A stretch of 51,509 bases of DNA, taken from assembly GCA_024644435.1 (NCBI GenBank), contig JAHEKZ010000001.1:65703-117211 (forward strand), given 5' to 3'. The translations under genes were made by a program, and so were the position numbers. This DNA comes from Actinomycetes bacterium. GTDB taxonomy: Bacteria > Actinomycetota > Actinomycetes > JAHEKZ01. Below, one piece after another: positions 11,809-20,360 of this stretch; the first letter of the stretch is position 1, and each line of letters starts with the position of its first letter. The notes beneath the pieces are model-generated. The model saw only the letters and a program-made list of their open reading frames with translations. It was not told where the DNA came from and did not search any database.

Positions 11809-12252
11809 TCAGCCAGAATCTGACGAGGGTGCGTCGACGGAACGAAACAGGTAGATCCCCACCACAACTCCGCTGACGGCGAAGCTTTCTCCGGTCCCGA
11901 AAACCTTCTGCCGACTCGATTGCCCCGTGGACACAAACACGTAGCCAACGTTCGCCAGTTTCCACCCCTCTGCTTCGATCGCCGCCAGATCCCCCGCGTT
12001 GTCGTGGTGACTTCGGCTACCTGAGTCAGCCTCACCAAACCGCACGTCACGTGAAGACTCCGCCACCTCGAGCTGAATCTCGAAGAACGTGTCGTTTCGC
12101 TCGCGAGCCCTTCGGGCGAGCTCACGGCTTGCCGGTGGGCCGTCGCCACGAACAAGCTCTCCTTGGGACGCACCACAGTCGAGACAGATGGTGGCTCCGG
12201 AGGCACCCTGCATGACATTCCGATGAGTGCACGACCCAATCGATCCCGTCAT
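11809..12252 (-). CDS. hypothetical protein with zinc-ribbon-like N-terminus
   Basis: I do not recognise a named family. The 147-residue protein starts at an ATG with a strong GGAGG Shine-Dalgarno sequence five bases upstream, so it is very probably a real gene. The N-terminus has Cys8, His10, Cys23 and Cys26 (CTH, then CLDC), which could bind one zinc ion. A middle charged stretch follows (RRARERNDTFFEIQLEVAES). The C-terminal half (GWKLANVGYVFVSTGQS, then VVVGIYLFR) looks like a small beta-rich domain reminiscent of DUF4177-type proteins. No transmembrane segment or signal peptide is visible. The neighbours give no clue to function. Confidence 0.7.
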   Translation of the reverse strand: MTGSIGSCTHRNVMQGASGATICLDCGASQGELVRGDGPPASRELARRARERNDTFFEIQLEVAESSRDVRFGEADSGSRSHHDNAGDLAAIEAEGWKLANVGYVFVSTGQSSRQKVFGTGESFAVSGVVVGIYLFRSVDAPSSDSG

Positions 12253-12369
12253 GGAAACCTCCGACGGCTAGGGACGTGGCACAACGCCTCGCGCTTGAGG
12301 CGACACTAGTCCGCACCCATCAACTGTGTTGCCTCTGTTACCAAAGCTGCACAGTGGCTGTGCCGGCGC

Positions 12370-13173
12370 TCACATCCACGAGCTGAGGTCGCGTCCCAAC
12401 CAGCTGGCAAGCTCTGTGTTGTCGTCGCGGAACCGGGCCCGAAGTTCTCTCCTGAGGTCCGGATCCATGGGCGGATAGTCGTCGCCCGAGACGACGTCGA
12501 GTCGTCGCTCCGGAGGTGTGTCGCCTGCCCGCTCGGAGTTCACGGTGCGGTTGCCGAAGGTGTTGCGCTCGCGCACCTGTACATCACCCACGCCTTTCTC
12601 ATCGACACCAAGAAACCGGCAGGTCCCGCGCAGGACGCCAAGAGGATCCGCACGCAGGTCATCGGTGAGATGAACGAGGATGCGGTCCCGGCCAACGCGA
12701 TCGGCCAGGTCTCCCAGCTGGCGAAGATAGCGTCCCCGGTCAAGATAAGAACCCATGGCGGGCTGTCCGTCACGCTTGGCCCCAAGTCGCCGGGGCTCAG
12801 CCTCGATCGCCTCAGCAAAGGTTTCCAGCTGCTCGGCGCCCTTGCTGCGCGAGAACCAGTAGTGCGAGTACGCCCGAGACACGGGTTCGCGCAGGACGGC
12901 AATGAACGAGGCGGAGGGCAGCGCCTCGGCCATCGCGCGGCGGGCCCGGTCCTTGTAGAGGTAGAAGGGGGTCGACTCACCCCATGCCTGCTGGTCTGGG
13001 GACGGGATGAACTGCTCCTCGTACCACGACAGTCCTCGACCGTGGTGCTTGTCGAAGAAGTGCAGCTCCTTCGGGTCGGAGACCCACACCTGCGGAAGCT
13101 GGCCCAGCAGGTCGTGCAACGTGGTGGTGCCGGACTTCTGGGCGCCAACGATGATGAAGGTGGGCAACGGCAC
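12370..13173 (-). CDS. PAPS-dependent sulfotransferase
   Basis: Transfers a sulfuryl group from 3'-phosphoadenylyl sulfate (PAPS) to an unknown acceptor. It has 267 residues. The 5'-phosphosulfate-binding loop is GAQKSGTTTL (residues 10-19, with Lys13). The 3'-phosphate-binding segment is LREPVSRAYSHYW (Arg95 and Ser103 expected to contact PAPS). The acceptor cannot be told from sequence; relatives act on carbohydrates, lipids or secondary metabolites. It belongs functionally with cysD, cysN, the cysC fusion and cysQ about 7-12 kb away, which make PAPS and remove PAP. The start is a GTG; TTG two codons later would also be possible. Confidence 0.9.
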   Translation of the reverse strand: MPLPTFIIVGAQKSGTTTLHDLLGQLPQVWVSDPKELHFFDKHHGRGLSWYEEQFIPSPDQQAWGESTPFYLYKDRARRAMAEALPSASFIAVLREPVSRAYSHYWFSRSKGAEQLETFAEAIEAEPRRLGAKRDGQPAMGSYLDRGRYLRQLGDLADRVGRDRILVHLTDDLRADPLGVLRGTCRFLGVDEKGVGDVQVRERNTFGNRTVNSERAGDTPPERRLDVVSGDDYPPMDPDLRRELRARFRDDNTELASWLGRDLSSWM

Positions 13174-13227
13174 CCCACCACCCTAAGGCGGTCAGGTCAG
13201 GTGTCGACCGTTGGCGCGTCGGACCGG

Positions 13228-14223
13228 CTACTCGTGCGAGTTGTGGTCTTCCCTGTGTCCATGCAGGGCACCGCTGTGCGCATGAGCTGAGGGATCCCGT
13301 TTCGCCTTTGCCAGGCTGGCGACTGTGGTGACAGTGAGCGTGACGATGATGAAGACCAGAGAAAGTGCCGTCGGGATCTTCGGAATCTCCGGGATCACCT
13401 CGTGGAAGAAGGTCAGGATCAGCTTCACACCGATGAACGCCAAGATGATCGAGAGTCCGACCGCGAGGTAGATCAGCTTGTCGAGCAGGTTGCGCAGCAC
13501 AAAGAAGAGCGCTCGCAGACCGAGCAGCGCGAAGGCGTTGGCCGCAAAGACCAGGAACGGTACCTCGGTCACACCGAAAGTGGCCGGAATCGAGTCGAGG
13601 GCAAAGAGCAGGTCGGTCGACCCGATCGCTACGAAGACCAGAGCCATCGGAGTCCAGCTCCGGATTCCTTCCCGGGTGATCCGCAGCTTGTTGCCGTGGT
13701 AGTCATCGGTGATTCGCATGCGCTTACGGGCGAACTTCAGTACCGCGTTGTCATCGAGGTCGGCGTCTTCGTTGCGATGCCGGTAGAGCTGAACTGCGGT
13801 CCAGATGAGGAAGAGTCCGAAAATGACGAACGTGAAGGCGAAGTACTCGAGCGCAGCTGCACCCACCGCGATGAAAATGGCCCTTAGCACCAGCGCCAGG
13901 GCGACACCGATCAACAGGGCCCGCTGCTGCAGCTCACTCGGCACCGCGAAGCGCGCAAAGATGATGACGAAGATGAAGAGGTTGTCGACCGAGAGGCTCT
14001 TCTCGACCAGCCATGCCGCGTAGTACTGGGTGCCGAAGTCAGCACCCGCCTGGGTCCAGACCACGACTCCGAAGGCCAATGCCACGCCGATGTAGAAGAT
14101 GGACCACAGGGTGGCCTCCCGCATGGACACGTCGTGCGGGTTGCGCCCCACCACGAAGTCGATGACGAGCAGAACGAGAACCAGCCCCACGGTCGCCGCC
14201 CATGCCCAGAGCGGAACGTCCAT
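13228..14223 (-). CDS. TerC/Alx-family integral membrane protein (copy 1)
   Basis: Multi-spanning membrane protein of 331 residues. TerC/Alx relatives are linked to tellurite resistance, pH response and manganese export. I chose the ATG at 14223 because AAGGG lies six bases upstream, rather than the TTG two codons earlier. Hydrophobic spans start near residues 8, 40, 70, 105, 130, 195, 225, 258 and 290. The hallmark acidic motifs are SLSVDNLFIF and STDLLFALDSIPATFG, in which Asp residues within membrane segments probably bind the metal ion. The C-terminus is His-rich (HAHSGALHGHREDHNSH), a likely cytoplasmic or exposed metal-binding tail that the second copy lacks. Confidence 0.9.
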   Translation of the reverse strand: MDVPLWAWAATVGLVLVLLVIDFVVGRNPHDVSMREATLWSIFYIGVALAFGVVVWTQAGADFGTQYYAAWLVEKSLSVDNLFIFVIIFARFAVPSELQQRALLIGVALALVLRAIFIAVGAAALEYFAFTFVIFGLFLIWTAVQLYRHRNEDADLDDNAVLKFARKRMRITDDYHGNKLRITREGIRSWTPMALVFVAIGSTDLLFALDSIPATFGVTEVPFLVFAANAFALLGLRALFFVLRNLLDKLIYLAVGLSIILAFIGVKLILTFFHEVIPEIPKIPTALSLVFIIVTLTVTTVASLAKAKRDPSAHAHSGALHGHREDHNSHE

Positions 14224-14311
14224 CGTCAACCCTTCTCGTCTTCAGCTACCTCCCACCGGACTCGGCAGTGCCTGCCATCGTACTGGAAACAAGCGAACTG
14301 CGCTTCGGGGG

Positions 14312-15292
14312 TTATCCGCCGTCGCCATGTCGCCGCGTGTGGAGCAGGCTCGTGACAGCGGTTACCGCCAGAACCGCCACGATGACGGCCAGGCTGACCG
14401 TGACAGGGATCTCCGGTGCCCACGACACCGGTTCCCCGCCGTTCACGAACGGAATGGTGTTGGTGTGCAGGGCTTCCAGGATCAGCTTGACTCCGATGAA
14501 GCCCAGCACGACCGCCAGACCCATGCTCAGGAAGACGAGCCGGTCGAGCAGACCGCCCAGCAGGAAGTAGAGCTGCCGCAGGCCCATCAGGGCAAACGCA
14601 TTCGCCGTGAACACGAGGTAGGGCTCCTGTGTGAGGCCGAAGATCGCCGGGATGGAGTCGAGCGCGAAGAGCAGGTCGGTGGTGCCGATCGCCACCATGA
14701 CGATCAGCATCGGGGTGAAGAGACGCCGACCGTCGACTATCGTCCGAAACTTGTTGCCGTCGTACGTCTCGGTCGTCGGCAGAACCGACCTCACCCAGCC
14801 GATCACCCGGTTCTCCCGGAACTCCTCACTCTCTTCCTCGTCGTGCCGGGCGAGGTGGTAGGCCGTGTAGATGAGGAAAGCGCCGAAGAGATAGAAGACC
14901 CAGGAGAAGCGGGCGATCGCAGCAGCACCCAAGGCGATGAACCCGGCGCGCATCACCAGCGCTAGCGCGATCCCGATCAGCAGCACCAGCTGCTGGCTCT
15001 GCCGTGGGACGCGGAAGCGCGACATGATGATGACGAAGATGAAGAGGTTGTCGACGGAGAGCGAGTACTCCGTGAGCCAGCCCGCATAGAACTGACCGGC
15101 GTAGTTGCCGCCGAACTGTGCGGCGATGAATCCCCCGAAGACGATGGCCGCGCCGACATAGAAGATCGTCCAGAGCGATGCCTCGCGCATGGACACCGCG
15201 TGGGGACGCCGAACTGCCAGCAGGAAGTCGAAGGTGAAGACCAGCACCAGGCCGACCAGTGTGGCTACCCAGAGAGTGCCATCGATCTGCAC
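14312..15292 (-). CDS. TerC/Alx-family integral membrane protein (copy 2)
   Basis: Paralogue of the preceding TerC gene, 326 residues, with the same topology and the motifs SLSVDNLFIF and TTDLLFALDSIPAIFG. The GTG start at 15292 has AAAGGAG four bases upstream. The two copies are arranged head to tail with an 88-base gap and probably share a transcript. They differ in the cytoplasmic loop after the fourth span (ARHDEEESEEFRE here, YRHRNEDADLDD in copy 1) and in the tail: this copy ends RRHGDGG without a histidine cluster. This suggests they are not fully redundant. I compared the 74 bases upstream with the yybP-ykoY manganese riboswitch and found no match. Confidence 0.9.
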   Translation of the reverse strand: MQIDGTLWVATLVGLVLVFTFDFLLAVRRPHAVSMREASLWTIFYVGAAIVFGGFIAAQFGGNYAGQFYAGWLTEYSLSVDNLFIFVIIMSRFRVPRQSQQLVLLIGIALALVMRAGFIALGAAAIARFSWVFYLFGAFLIYTAYHLARHDEEESEEFRENRVIGWVRSVLPTTETYDGNKFRTIVDGRRLFTPMLIVMVAIGTTDLLFALDSIPAIFGLTQEPYLVFTANAFALMGLRQLYFLLGGLLDRLVFLSMGLAVVLGFIGVKLILEALHTNTIPFVNGGEPVSWAPEIPVTVSLAVIVAVLAVTAVTSLLHTRRHGDGG

Positions 15293-15366
15293 AGCACTCC
15301 TTTGGCTACGGGGAACGGAGGACGGAAACCGTCAGCCGACGGACGCCGACGTCACATTCTGGCCCA

Positions 15367-17478
15367 TCACGGGGCACCCGCCTCGCGCATCCCCCGCAGC
15401 TCCTTCTTCAGCTCAGAGATCTCATCGCGCAGGCGGGCAGCCACCTCGAACTGGAGCTCACCTGCGGCGGCCTGCATCTGGTCGGTCAGCTGACCGATCA
15501 GGTCGGCGAGATCGGCGCTGGGCAAGGTCGCCAGATCGGCTGCATGGCGGCCGACCTCGGCGGCTCTCGACCCAAGGCCGGGTACCGGTGCCTTCCCACG
15601 ACTCTGCGTCCGACCGGAGCCGCCCAGCAGCTCTTCGGTGTCTGCCACTTCGCGAGCCAGCATCTCCGTGATGTCGCCGATGCGTTTACGCAATGGCTCA
15701 GGGTCGATCCCATGTTCCTCGTTGTAGGCGACCTGCTTGGCCCGACGGCGGTTCGTCTCGTCGATCGCGTGCTCCATCGACCGGGTGATCCGGTCGGCGT
15801 ACATATGCACCTGTCCCGACACGTTGCGTGCTGCTCGCCCGATCGTCTGGATGAGCGAGGTGCCCGATCGCAGGAACCCCTCTTTGTCGGCATCGAGGAT
15901 GGCGACTAGGGATACCTCGGGCAGGTCGAGACCCTCGCGCAGCAGGTTGATCCCCACGAGAACGTCGTACTCCCCCATCCTCAGCTCACGTAGCAGCTCA
16001 ACCCGGCGGAGGGTGTCGACCTCTGAGTGCAGGTAACGGACGCGGACGCCGAGGTCGAGCAGGTAGTCGGTCAGGTCTTCGGACATCTTCTTGGTCAAGG
16101 TGGTCACGAGGACGCGCTCGTGTCGTTCCTCCCTGAGCCGAATCTCGTGCAGCAGGTCGTCGATCTGCCCGGATGTGGGCTTCACGATCACTTCGGGGTC
16201 GACCAAGCCGGTCGGTCTGATGATCTGCTCAACCACCCCCTGACCCCGTGCGAGTTCGTACGTTCCGGGAGTCGCCGACAGGTAAACCGTCTGGCCGACC
16301 CGCTCAACGAACTCATCGAACGTCAAGGGGCGGTTGTCCATGGCGCTCGGCAGCCGGAACCCGTGGTCGACGAGGGTGCGCTTGCGTGACATGTCCCCCT
16401 CGTACATCGCACCGATCTGCGGCACCGTGACATGGGATTCGTCGATCACCAGCAAGAAGTCTTCTGGGAAGTAGTCGAGCAGGCAGTTAGGTGGAGTACC
16501 TGCCGCACGACCATCAATGTGCCGCGAGTAGTTCTCGATACCGGAGCACGATCCAACCTGCCGCATCATCTCGATGTCGTAGGTGGTGCGCATCCGCAGA
16601 CGTTGTGCCTCAAGAAGGTTGTTCTGCTGCTCGAGGGCGGCCAGGCGTTCGGCTAGCTCTGTCTCGATCGCCGTGATGGCCCGCTCCATGCTTTCGGGTC
16701 CGGCGGCGTAGTGCGATGCCGGAAAGACGTACATCTCCTCGTCCTCCGTGATCACCTCACCCGTCAAGGGATGGAGCGTCGAAAGCCGTTCGATCTCGTC
16801 GCCGAAGAACTCGATTCGCACTGCATGCAGCTCGTAGACGGGGATCACCTCGACCGTGTCGCCGCGGACGCGGAAGGTGCCTCGAGTGAACGCCAGGTCG
16901 TTGCGGGTGTACTGCACATCGACCAGGTGGCGGAGCAGGCTCTGCCGGTCGATCGAGTCGCCGACCCGGAGGCGCACCATGCGGTCGACGTACTCCTGTG
17001 GCGTGCCAAGACCGTAGATCGCCGACACCGTGGCCACCACGATGGTGTCGCGCCGAGTGAGCAGACTGTTCGTGGCCGAGTACCGAAGCCGCTCGACCTC
17101 ATCGTTGATCGCGGTGTCCTTCTCGATGTACGTGTCAGTTTGCGGGATGTACGCCTCTGGCTGGTAGTAGTCGTAGTACGACACGAAGTACTCGACGGCG
17201 TTGTTCGGCAGCAGCTCGCGGAACTCATTGGCCAGCTGTGCGGCCAAGGTCTTGTTGGGCGCCATCACCAAGGTGGGTCGTTGCAGCTTCTCGACCAACC
17301 ATGCGGTGGTGGCTGACTTTCCGGTGCCGGTGGCACCGAGCAGGACCACATCGGGCTCTCCCGCTGCAATGCGCTGCTCCAGCTCGGCGATCGCATCGGG
17401 CTGGTCACCGCTCGGGACGAAGTCGGATATGACTTCGAACGGAGCCACCGTTCGCGTGATGTCTGAGGAGGGGCGCAC
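15367..17478 (-). CDS. uvrB: UvrABC excinuclease subunit B
   Basis: Damage-verification helicase of nucleotide excision repair; it receives DNA from UvrA and recruits UvrC. It has 703 residues. Walker A is [11 protein letters not shown] (about residue 48). The beta-hairpin that probes DNA contains [12 protein letters not shown]. Helicase motif II is [11 protein letters not shown]. Motifs V and VI include [19 protein letters not shown] and QTIGRAARN. The C-terminal UVR domain ([21 protein letters not shown]) binds UvrC. The region between the helicase core and the UVR domain carries a Gly/Pro-rich linker near residue 620. The GTG start lies nine bases beyond the coaE stop, so coaE and uvrB form one operon. 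Confidence 0.98.
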   Translation of the reverse strand: MRPSSDITRTVAPFEVISDFVPSGDQPDAIAELEQRIAAGEPDVVLLGATGTGKSATTAWLVEKLQRPTLVMAPNKTLAAQLANEFRELLPNNAVEYFVSYYDYYQPEAYIPQTDTYIEKDTAINDEVERLRYSATNSLLTRRDTIVVATVSAIYGLGTPQEYVDRMVRLRVGDSIDRQSLLRHLVDVQYTRNDLAFTRGTFRVRGDTVEVIPVYELHAVRIEFFGDEIERLSTLHPLTGEVITEDEEMYVFPASHYAAGPESMERAITAIETELAERLAALEQQNNLLEAQRLRMRTTYDIEMMRQVGSCSGIENYSRHIDGRAAGTPPNCLLDYFPEDFLLVIDESHVTVPQIGAMYEGDMSRKRTLVDHGFRLPSAMDNRPLTFDEFVERVGQTVYLSATPGTYELARGQGVVEQIIRPTGLVDPEVIVKPTSGQIDDLLHEIRLREERHERVLVTTLTKKMSEDLTDYLLDLGVRVRYLHSEVDTLRRVELLRELRMGEYDVLVGINLLREGLDLPEVSLVAILDADKEGFLRSGTSLIQTIGRAARNVSGQVHMYADRITRSMEHAIDETNRRRAKQVAYNEEHGIDPEPLRKRIGDITEMLAREVADTEELLGGSGRTQSRGKAPVPGLGSRAAEVGRHAADLATLPSADLADLIGQLTDQMQAAAGELQFEVAARLRDEISELKKELRGMREAGAP

Positions 17479-17487
17479 GCGTCCACG

Positions 17488-18120
17488 CTAGCTCTCGGGA
17501 CCGACAGGTGGATCCTGGCCGGTGATCTGACGCCACAGGGTGCCGGCCAGGGCCAGCAGCTCTGCCTCGGACCCGGAGTTGTCGATCACCTCGTCCGCAA
17601 GGGCGAGCCACTCCGCACGACTGGGCTGGCTGCTCATTCGTGCTGCGATCTGATCGGCCGAGAGGCCGCGCCCGAGCAGGCGCTGACGCCGCACGTCATC
17701 GGGCGCATCCACGACCACCACGAGGGGCGTCTCATCGAACGGGCTCCGCCCCGGCAGGGGGACCTCGTAGACGCGCACTGATCCGACCGGCGCATGGGCG
17801 AAACGACGCTGCCCTGCCTCATGCACCAGAGGATGGATGATCCCCTCGAGCTCGGCGAGGAGGGCAGGGTCGGTGAAGACGAGGTCTGCCATCGCTGCGC
17901 GGTCGAGCGACCCGTCGGCAGCCACGACCTTCGGCCCCAACAGGTTCTCGACGGCCGCGCGCCCCTTCGTTCCGGGTTCCACGACGTCTCGAGCCAGCTG
18001 GTCAGCGTCCACGACGTAAGCACCCCACTCGTGGAACACCGACGCCACCCGGGACTTGCCCGATCCGATGCCCCCCGTCAGCACGATCGGCCGAACAGCA
18101 TGAGCCACCACCACTCCCAC
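17488..18120 (-). CDS. coaE: dephospho-CoA kinase
   Basis: Last step of coenzyme A synthesis: phosphorylates the 3'-hydroxyl of dephospho-CoA. It has 210 residues. Walker A is LTGGIGSGKSRV (residues 14-25). VVDADQLARDVVEPGTKG carries the catalytic Asp and CoA-contact residues, VYEVPLP is in place of the common VxxxPLLxE motif, and RRQRLLGRGLS is the lid. The GTG start at 18120 has AGGAAGGG at suitable distance. Some actinobacteria fuse CoaE to a C-terminal GrpB-like domain; this one is the short form. It is co-transcribed with uvrB. Confidence 0.95.
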   Translation of the reverse strand: MGVVVAHAVRPIVLTGGIGSGKSRVASVFHEWGAYVVDADQLARDVVEPGTKGRAAVENLLGPKVVAADGSLDRAAMADLVFTDPALLAELEGIIHPLVHEAGQRRFAHAPVGSVRVYEVPLPGRSPFDETPLVVVVDAPDDVRRQRLLGRGLSADQIAARMSSQPSRAEWLALADEVIDNSGSEAELLALAGTLWRQITGQDPPVGPES

Positions 18121-18227
18121 CCACGCCCTTCCTGATCGACGCTGTCAACCCGACCTGGGCCACCCTAGGGCGGTCCGCGCTCGCTCAGGTGCGGCATGCC
18201 CGGTCGGCGACGCTACGGTGTTCCACT

Positions 18228-18575
18228 GTGGCTGAGCACGACACGGCGCGACCCGTCGCCGGAGAACCGGACACCGGGCGGTCCTATGACGACCTCCCGG
18301 AGTCGGACGTTGCCACCGTGCTGCAGGTCCCCCTGCTCTGGTCATCGGCTCCGACCGCCAACCCTGATGGGAACACTCGCAAGAGTCCACATGGCCGTCA
18401 CCGCGCGACTCCGGCGGCTCCCCCGACGTCTCGCCGCCGTCCGCGCGACGGCGACCGGTCACGTTGGGCAGGCCACCCACTCACCGCAGCAGTACGGGTC
18501 GGGGTGATCTCAGCCGTGCTGGTGCTTGCCGGCTTTGCTGCAGCGCTGCTGGCCTTGGCTGTCTGGCTTCCCTAG
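18228..18575 (+). CDS. hypothetical small protein with C-terminal membrane anchor
   Basis: Probable 115-residue protein with no recognised family. The GTG start at 18228 is preceded by TACGGT (18214-18219), a good leaderless-type -10 element eight bases upstream. Residues 1-90 are hydrophilic and rich in Pro, Arg and Asp (RSYDDLPESDV, then PPTSRRRPRDGDRS). A single hydrophobic span near the end (VGVISAVLVLAGFAAALLA) is followed by only a few residues, as in a tail-anchored protein with its bulk in the cytoplasm. The stop overlaps the convergent sugar transferase stop by 4 bases. It could be a spurious frame, but position, start signal and membrane span favour a real gene. Confidence 0.5.
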   Translation: MAEHDTARPVAGEPDTGRSYDDLPESDVATVLQVPLLWSSAPTANPDGNTRKSPHGRHRATPAAPPTSRRRPRDGDRSRWAGHPLTAAVRVGVISAVLVLAGFAAALLALAVWLP

Positions 18576-20128
18576 TAGGCGCCGCGGCGTCTCAGCACCG
18601 CCAGCACCGTCTTCAACATGATCGTGATGTCCATGGCGAGCGACCAGTTCTCGACGTAGAGCAGGTCGAGCCGTACCGACTCGTCCCAGGTGAGGTCGGA
18701 GCGTCCTGAGACCTGCCACAGCCCGGTGATCCCCGGCTTGACCACCAGTCTGCGCCGCACCAGCGAGGCATACCGGTCCACCTCAGTAGGCAGCGGAGGT
18801 CGCGGTCCGACAAGAGACATGCGCCCGAACAGGACGTCGAAGAACTGCGGCAGCTCGTCGAGGCTGAAGCGGCGAAGGTGCCGACCGATCGGCGTCACGC
18901 GGGGGTCCTCTTTCACCTTGAAGAGGGTGCCGTCCGACTCGTTCAGATGTTCCATCTCGGCCTGTCGGGACTCCGCGTCGACGTACATGCTGCGGAACTT
19001 GTGGATCACGAATGGGCGGCCGTGACGACCGATCCGCACCTGGCGGAACAGCACCGGGCCGCGCGAGGTCACCGCCACCGCAAGCGAGATGCCGAGCAGG
19101 ACCGGCGCCAGCAGGATGATGGACAGCAAAGCCAGGAACCGGTCCAGCCCTCCCTTCACGATCCTTCGGACACCCGAGAACTCCGGCTCCTCGACGTTCA
19201 GCAAGGGAAGACCGGCGACGGGACGGATATGAATTCGAGGGCCGGAGATGTCGGTGAGGCGCGGCGCCACCAGCAGCGTGACCCCCGATCCTTCAAGGTC
19301 CCAAGACAGACGTCGTAGATCGTTCTGCGAGACGTCGGACCAGGCCGTCACCGCCACGGTGTCGGCTCCAACCTCAGAGAGGACGTCGAGCACGTGGTCG
19401 CTGTCGCCAAGGACAGGCACACCCTCGACGGCGTCGGCACGTGGACGATCGATGCAGACCGCGGCAATCTCAAGGCCGGCATGGGGCTCGCGGCGCATCG
19501 TCCGGATCAGCTCTGCCACCGAGCGCTCCAGACCCACGACCACGACCCGCTGCATGCACCGACCACGACGTCGCAGGGTGTGAAGCATCTGCCGCGCACC
19601 CCAGTGCACGAACAGTGAGAGCAGCATGGCGGTGGGCAGCCCCACCACAACCACTCCGCGTGTGAGCTCGATGGTGAAGGCATACGCCATGGTTCCGATG
19701 ACAGCGAGGAAGGCCACGCTCGTGTGGAAGAGCCGCTTGTACTCTTCGCTGCCGTTGCCCACGAATCGGTGCTCGTAGGTGCGTCCCACAGCCAGGGCCG
19801 CGATCCACGCAGGTGGGAACAGCAGCACCACCCAGACATCGACCGGGGACGCGAAGGCCGTGATCGCCACCAAGGCAGCGATGAGGGCCGCAATCCCGTC
19901 GGCGAGGACCACCGATGCCGTGTACCGCCGGAGCCAGGTAGGAGCGGCCTGGACAACCGGACCGAGCTGGGCATAGTCACGGGGATCGTGCGACCCGCTG
20001 ACCGTCGGCTGCGCCGGCTGCTGAGGAAGGTGTGTGATCACGGCGAGCGCGTCTGGCTCAGTGGTGGATGCAGGTCGCATCACACCGCTGGCTGACGCGG
20101 TGGCAGCTGGCTCCTCGACGTGTCGCAT
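18572..20128 (-). CDS. polyprenyl-phosphate sugar-phosphate transferase (WbaP/ExoY family)
   Basis: Starts synthesis of an exopolysaccharide or other cell-surface glycan by moving a sugar phosphate from a nucleotide sugar to undecaprenyl phosphate in the membrane. It has 518 residues. After a hydrophilic N-terminus there are four membrane spans (about residues 68-180), a Rossmann-like domain (RVVVVGLERSVAELIR, VPVLGDSD) and a membrane hairpin near 335-360. The catalytic C-terminal domain has KFRSMYVDAE, RFSLDELPQFFDVLFGRMSLVGPRPPL split over 425-455, and KPGITGLWQVSGRS. GAGGGG precedes the ATG. Nearby genes for PAPS synthesis and a sulfotransferase raise the possibility of a sulfated glycan, but no other glycan genes are in the window. 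Confidence 0.93.
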   Translation of the reverse strand: MRHVEEPAATASASGVMRPASTTEPDALAVITHLPQQPAQPTVSGSHDPRDYAQLGPVVQAAPTWLRRYTASVVLADGIAALIAALVAITAFASPVDVWVVLLFPPAWIAALAVGRTYEHRFVGNGSEEYKRLFHTSVAFLAVIGTMAYAFTIELTRGVVVVGLPTAMLLSLFVHWGARQMLHTLRRRGRCMQRVVVVGLERSVAELIRTMRREPHAGLEIAAVCIDRPRADAVEGVPVLGDSDHVLDVLSEVGADTVAVTAWSDVSQNDLRRLSWDLEGSGVTLLVAPRLTDISGPRIHIRPVAGLPLLNVEEPEFSGVRRIVKGGLDRFLALLSIILLAPVLLGISLAVAVTSRGPVLFRQVRIGRHGRPFVIHKFRSMYVDAESRQAEMEHLNESDGTLFKVKEDPRVTPIGRHLRRFSLDELPQFFDVLFGRMSLVGPRPPLPTEVDRYASLVRRRLVVKPGITGLWQVSGRSDLTWDESVRLDLLYVENWSLAMDITIMLKTVLAVLRRRGAY

Positions 20129-20360
20129 GACCCCCCTCAGGTCGTAGCCCTGAGTCTGCCCTGTCTGGGCCCGCAGCGGTGCAGGATCACCGTAGACGAA
20201 CGGCCGATTTCACCCGGCCGCGTCGTCTCGATCACCTAGCGTTAGACAGTAGTCACCCCTGGTAGTGGGACCTCGTCCGAGAGGATGCCCGGGCCGCCCC
20301 AGGGCGGGTCCCCCGCACCGTTCCACTAGGTTGGCCGCCAGTTTCCTTCGAGAGGTTGAC

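Noticed and set aside
15293-15366. Possible yybP-ykoY manganese riboswitch upstream of a TerC gene
   Set aside because: The region is short and lacks the conserved paired loops; only a 4-bp ACGG/CCGT hairpin is present.
20129-20360. Sulfur-responsive riboswitch (SAM type) upstream of cysC
   Set aside because: No conserved core could be recognised; only GC-rich short inverted repeats around 20285-20315 are seen.
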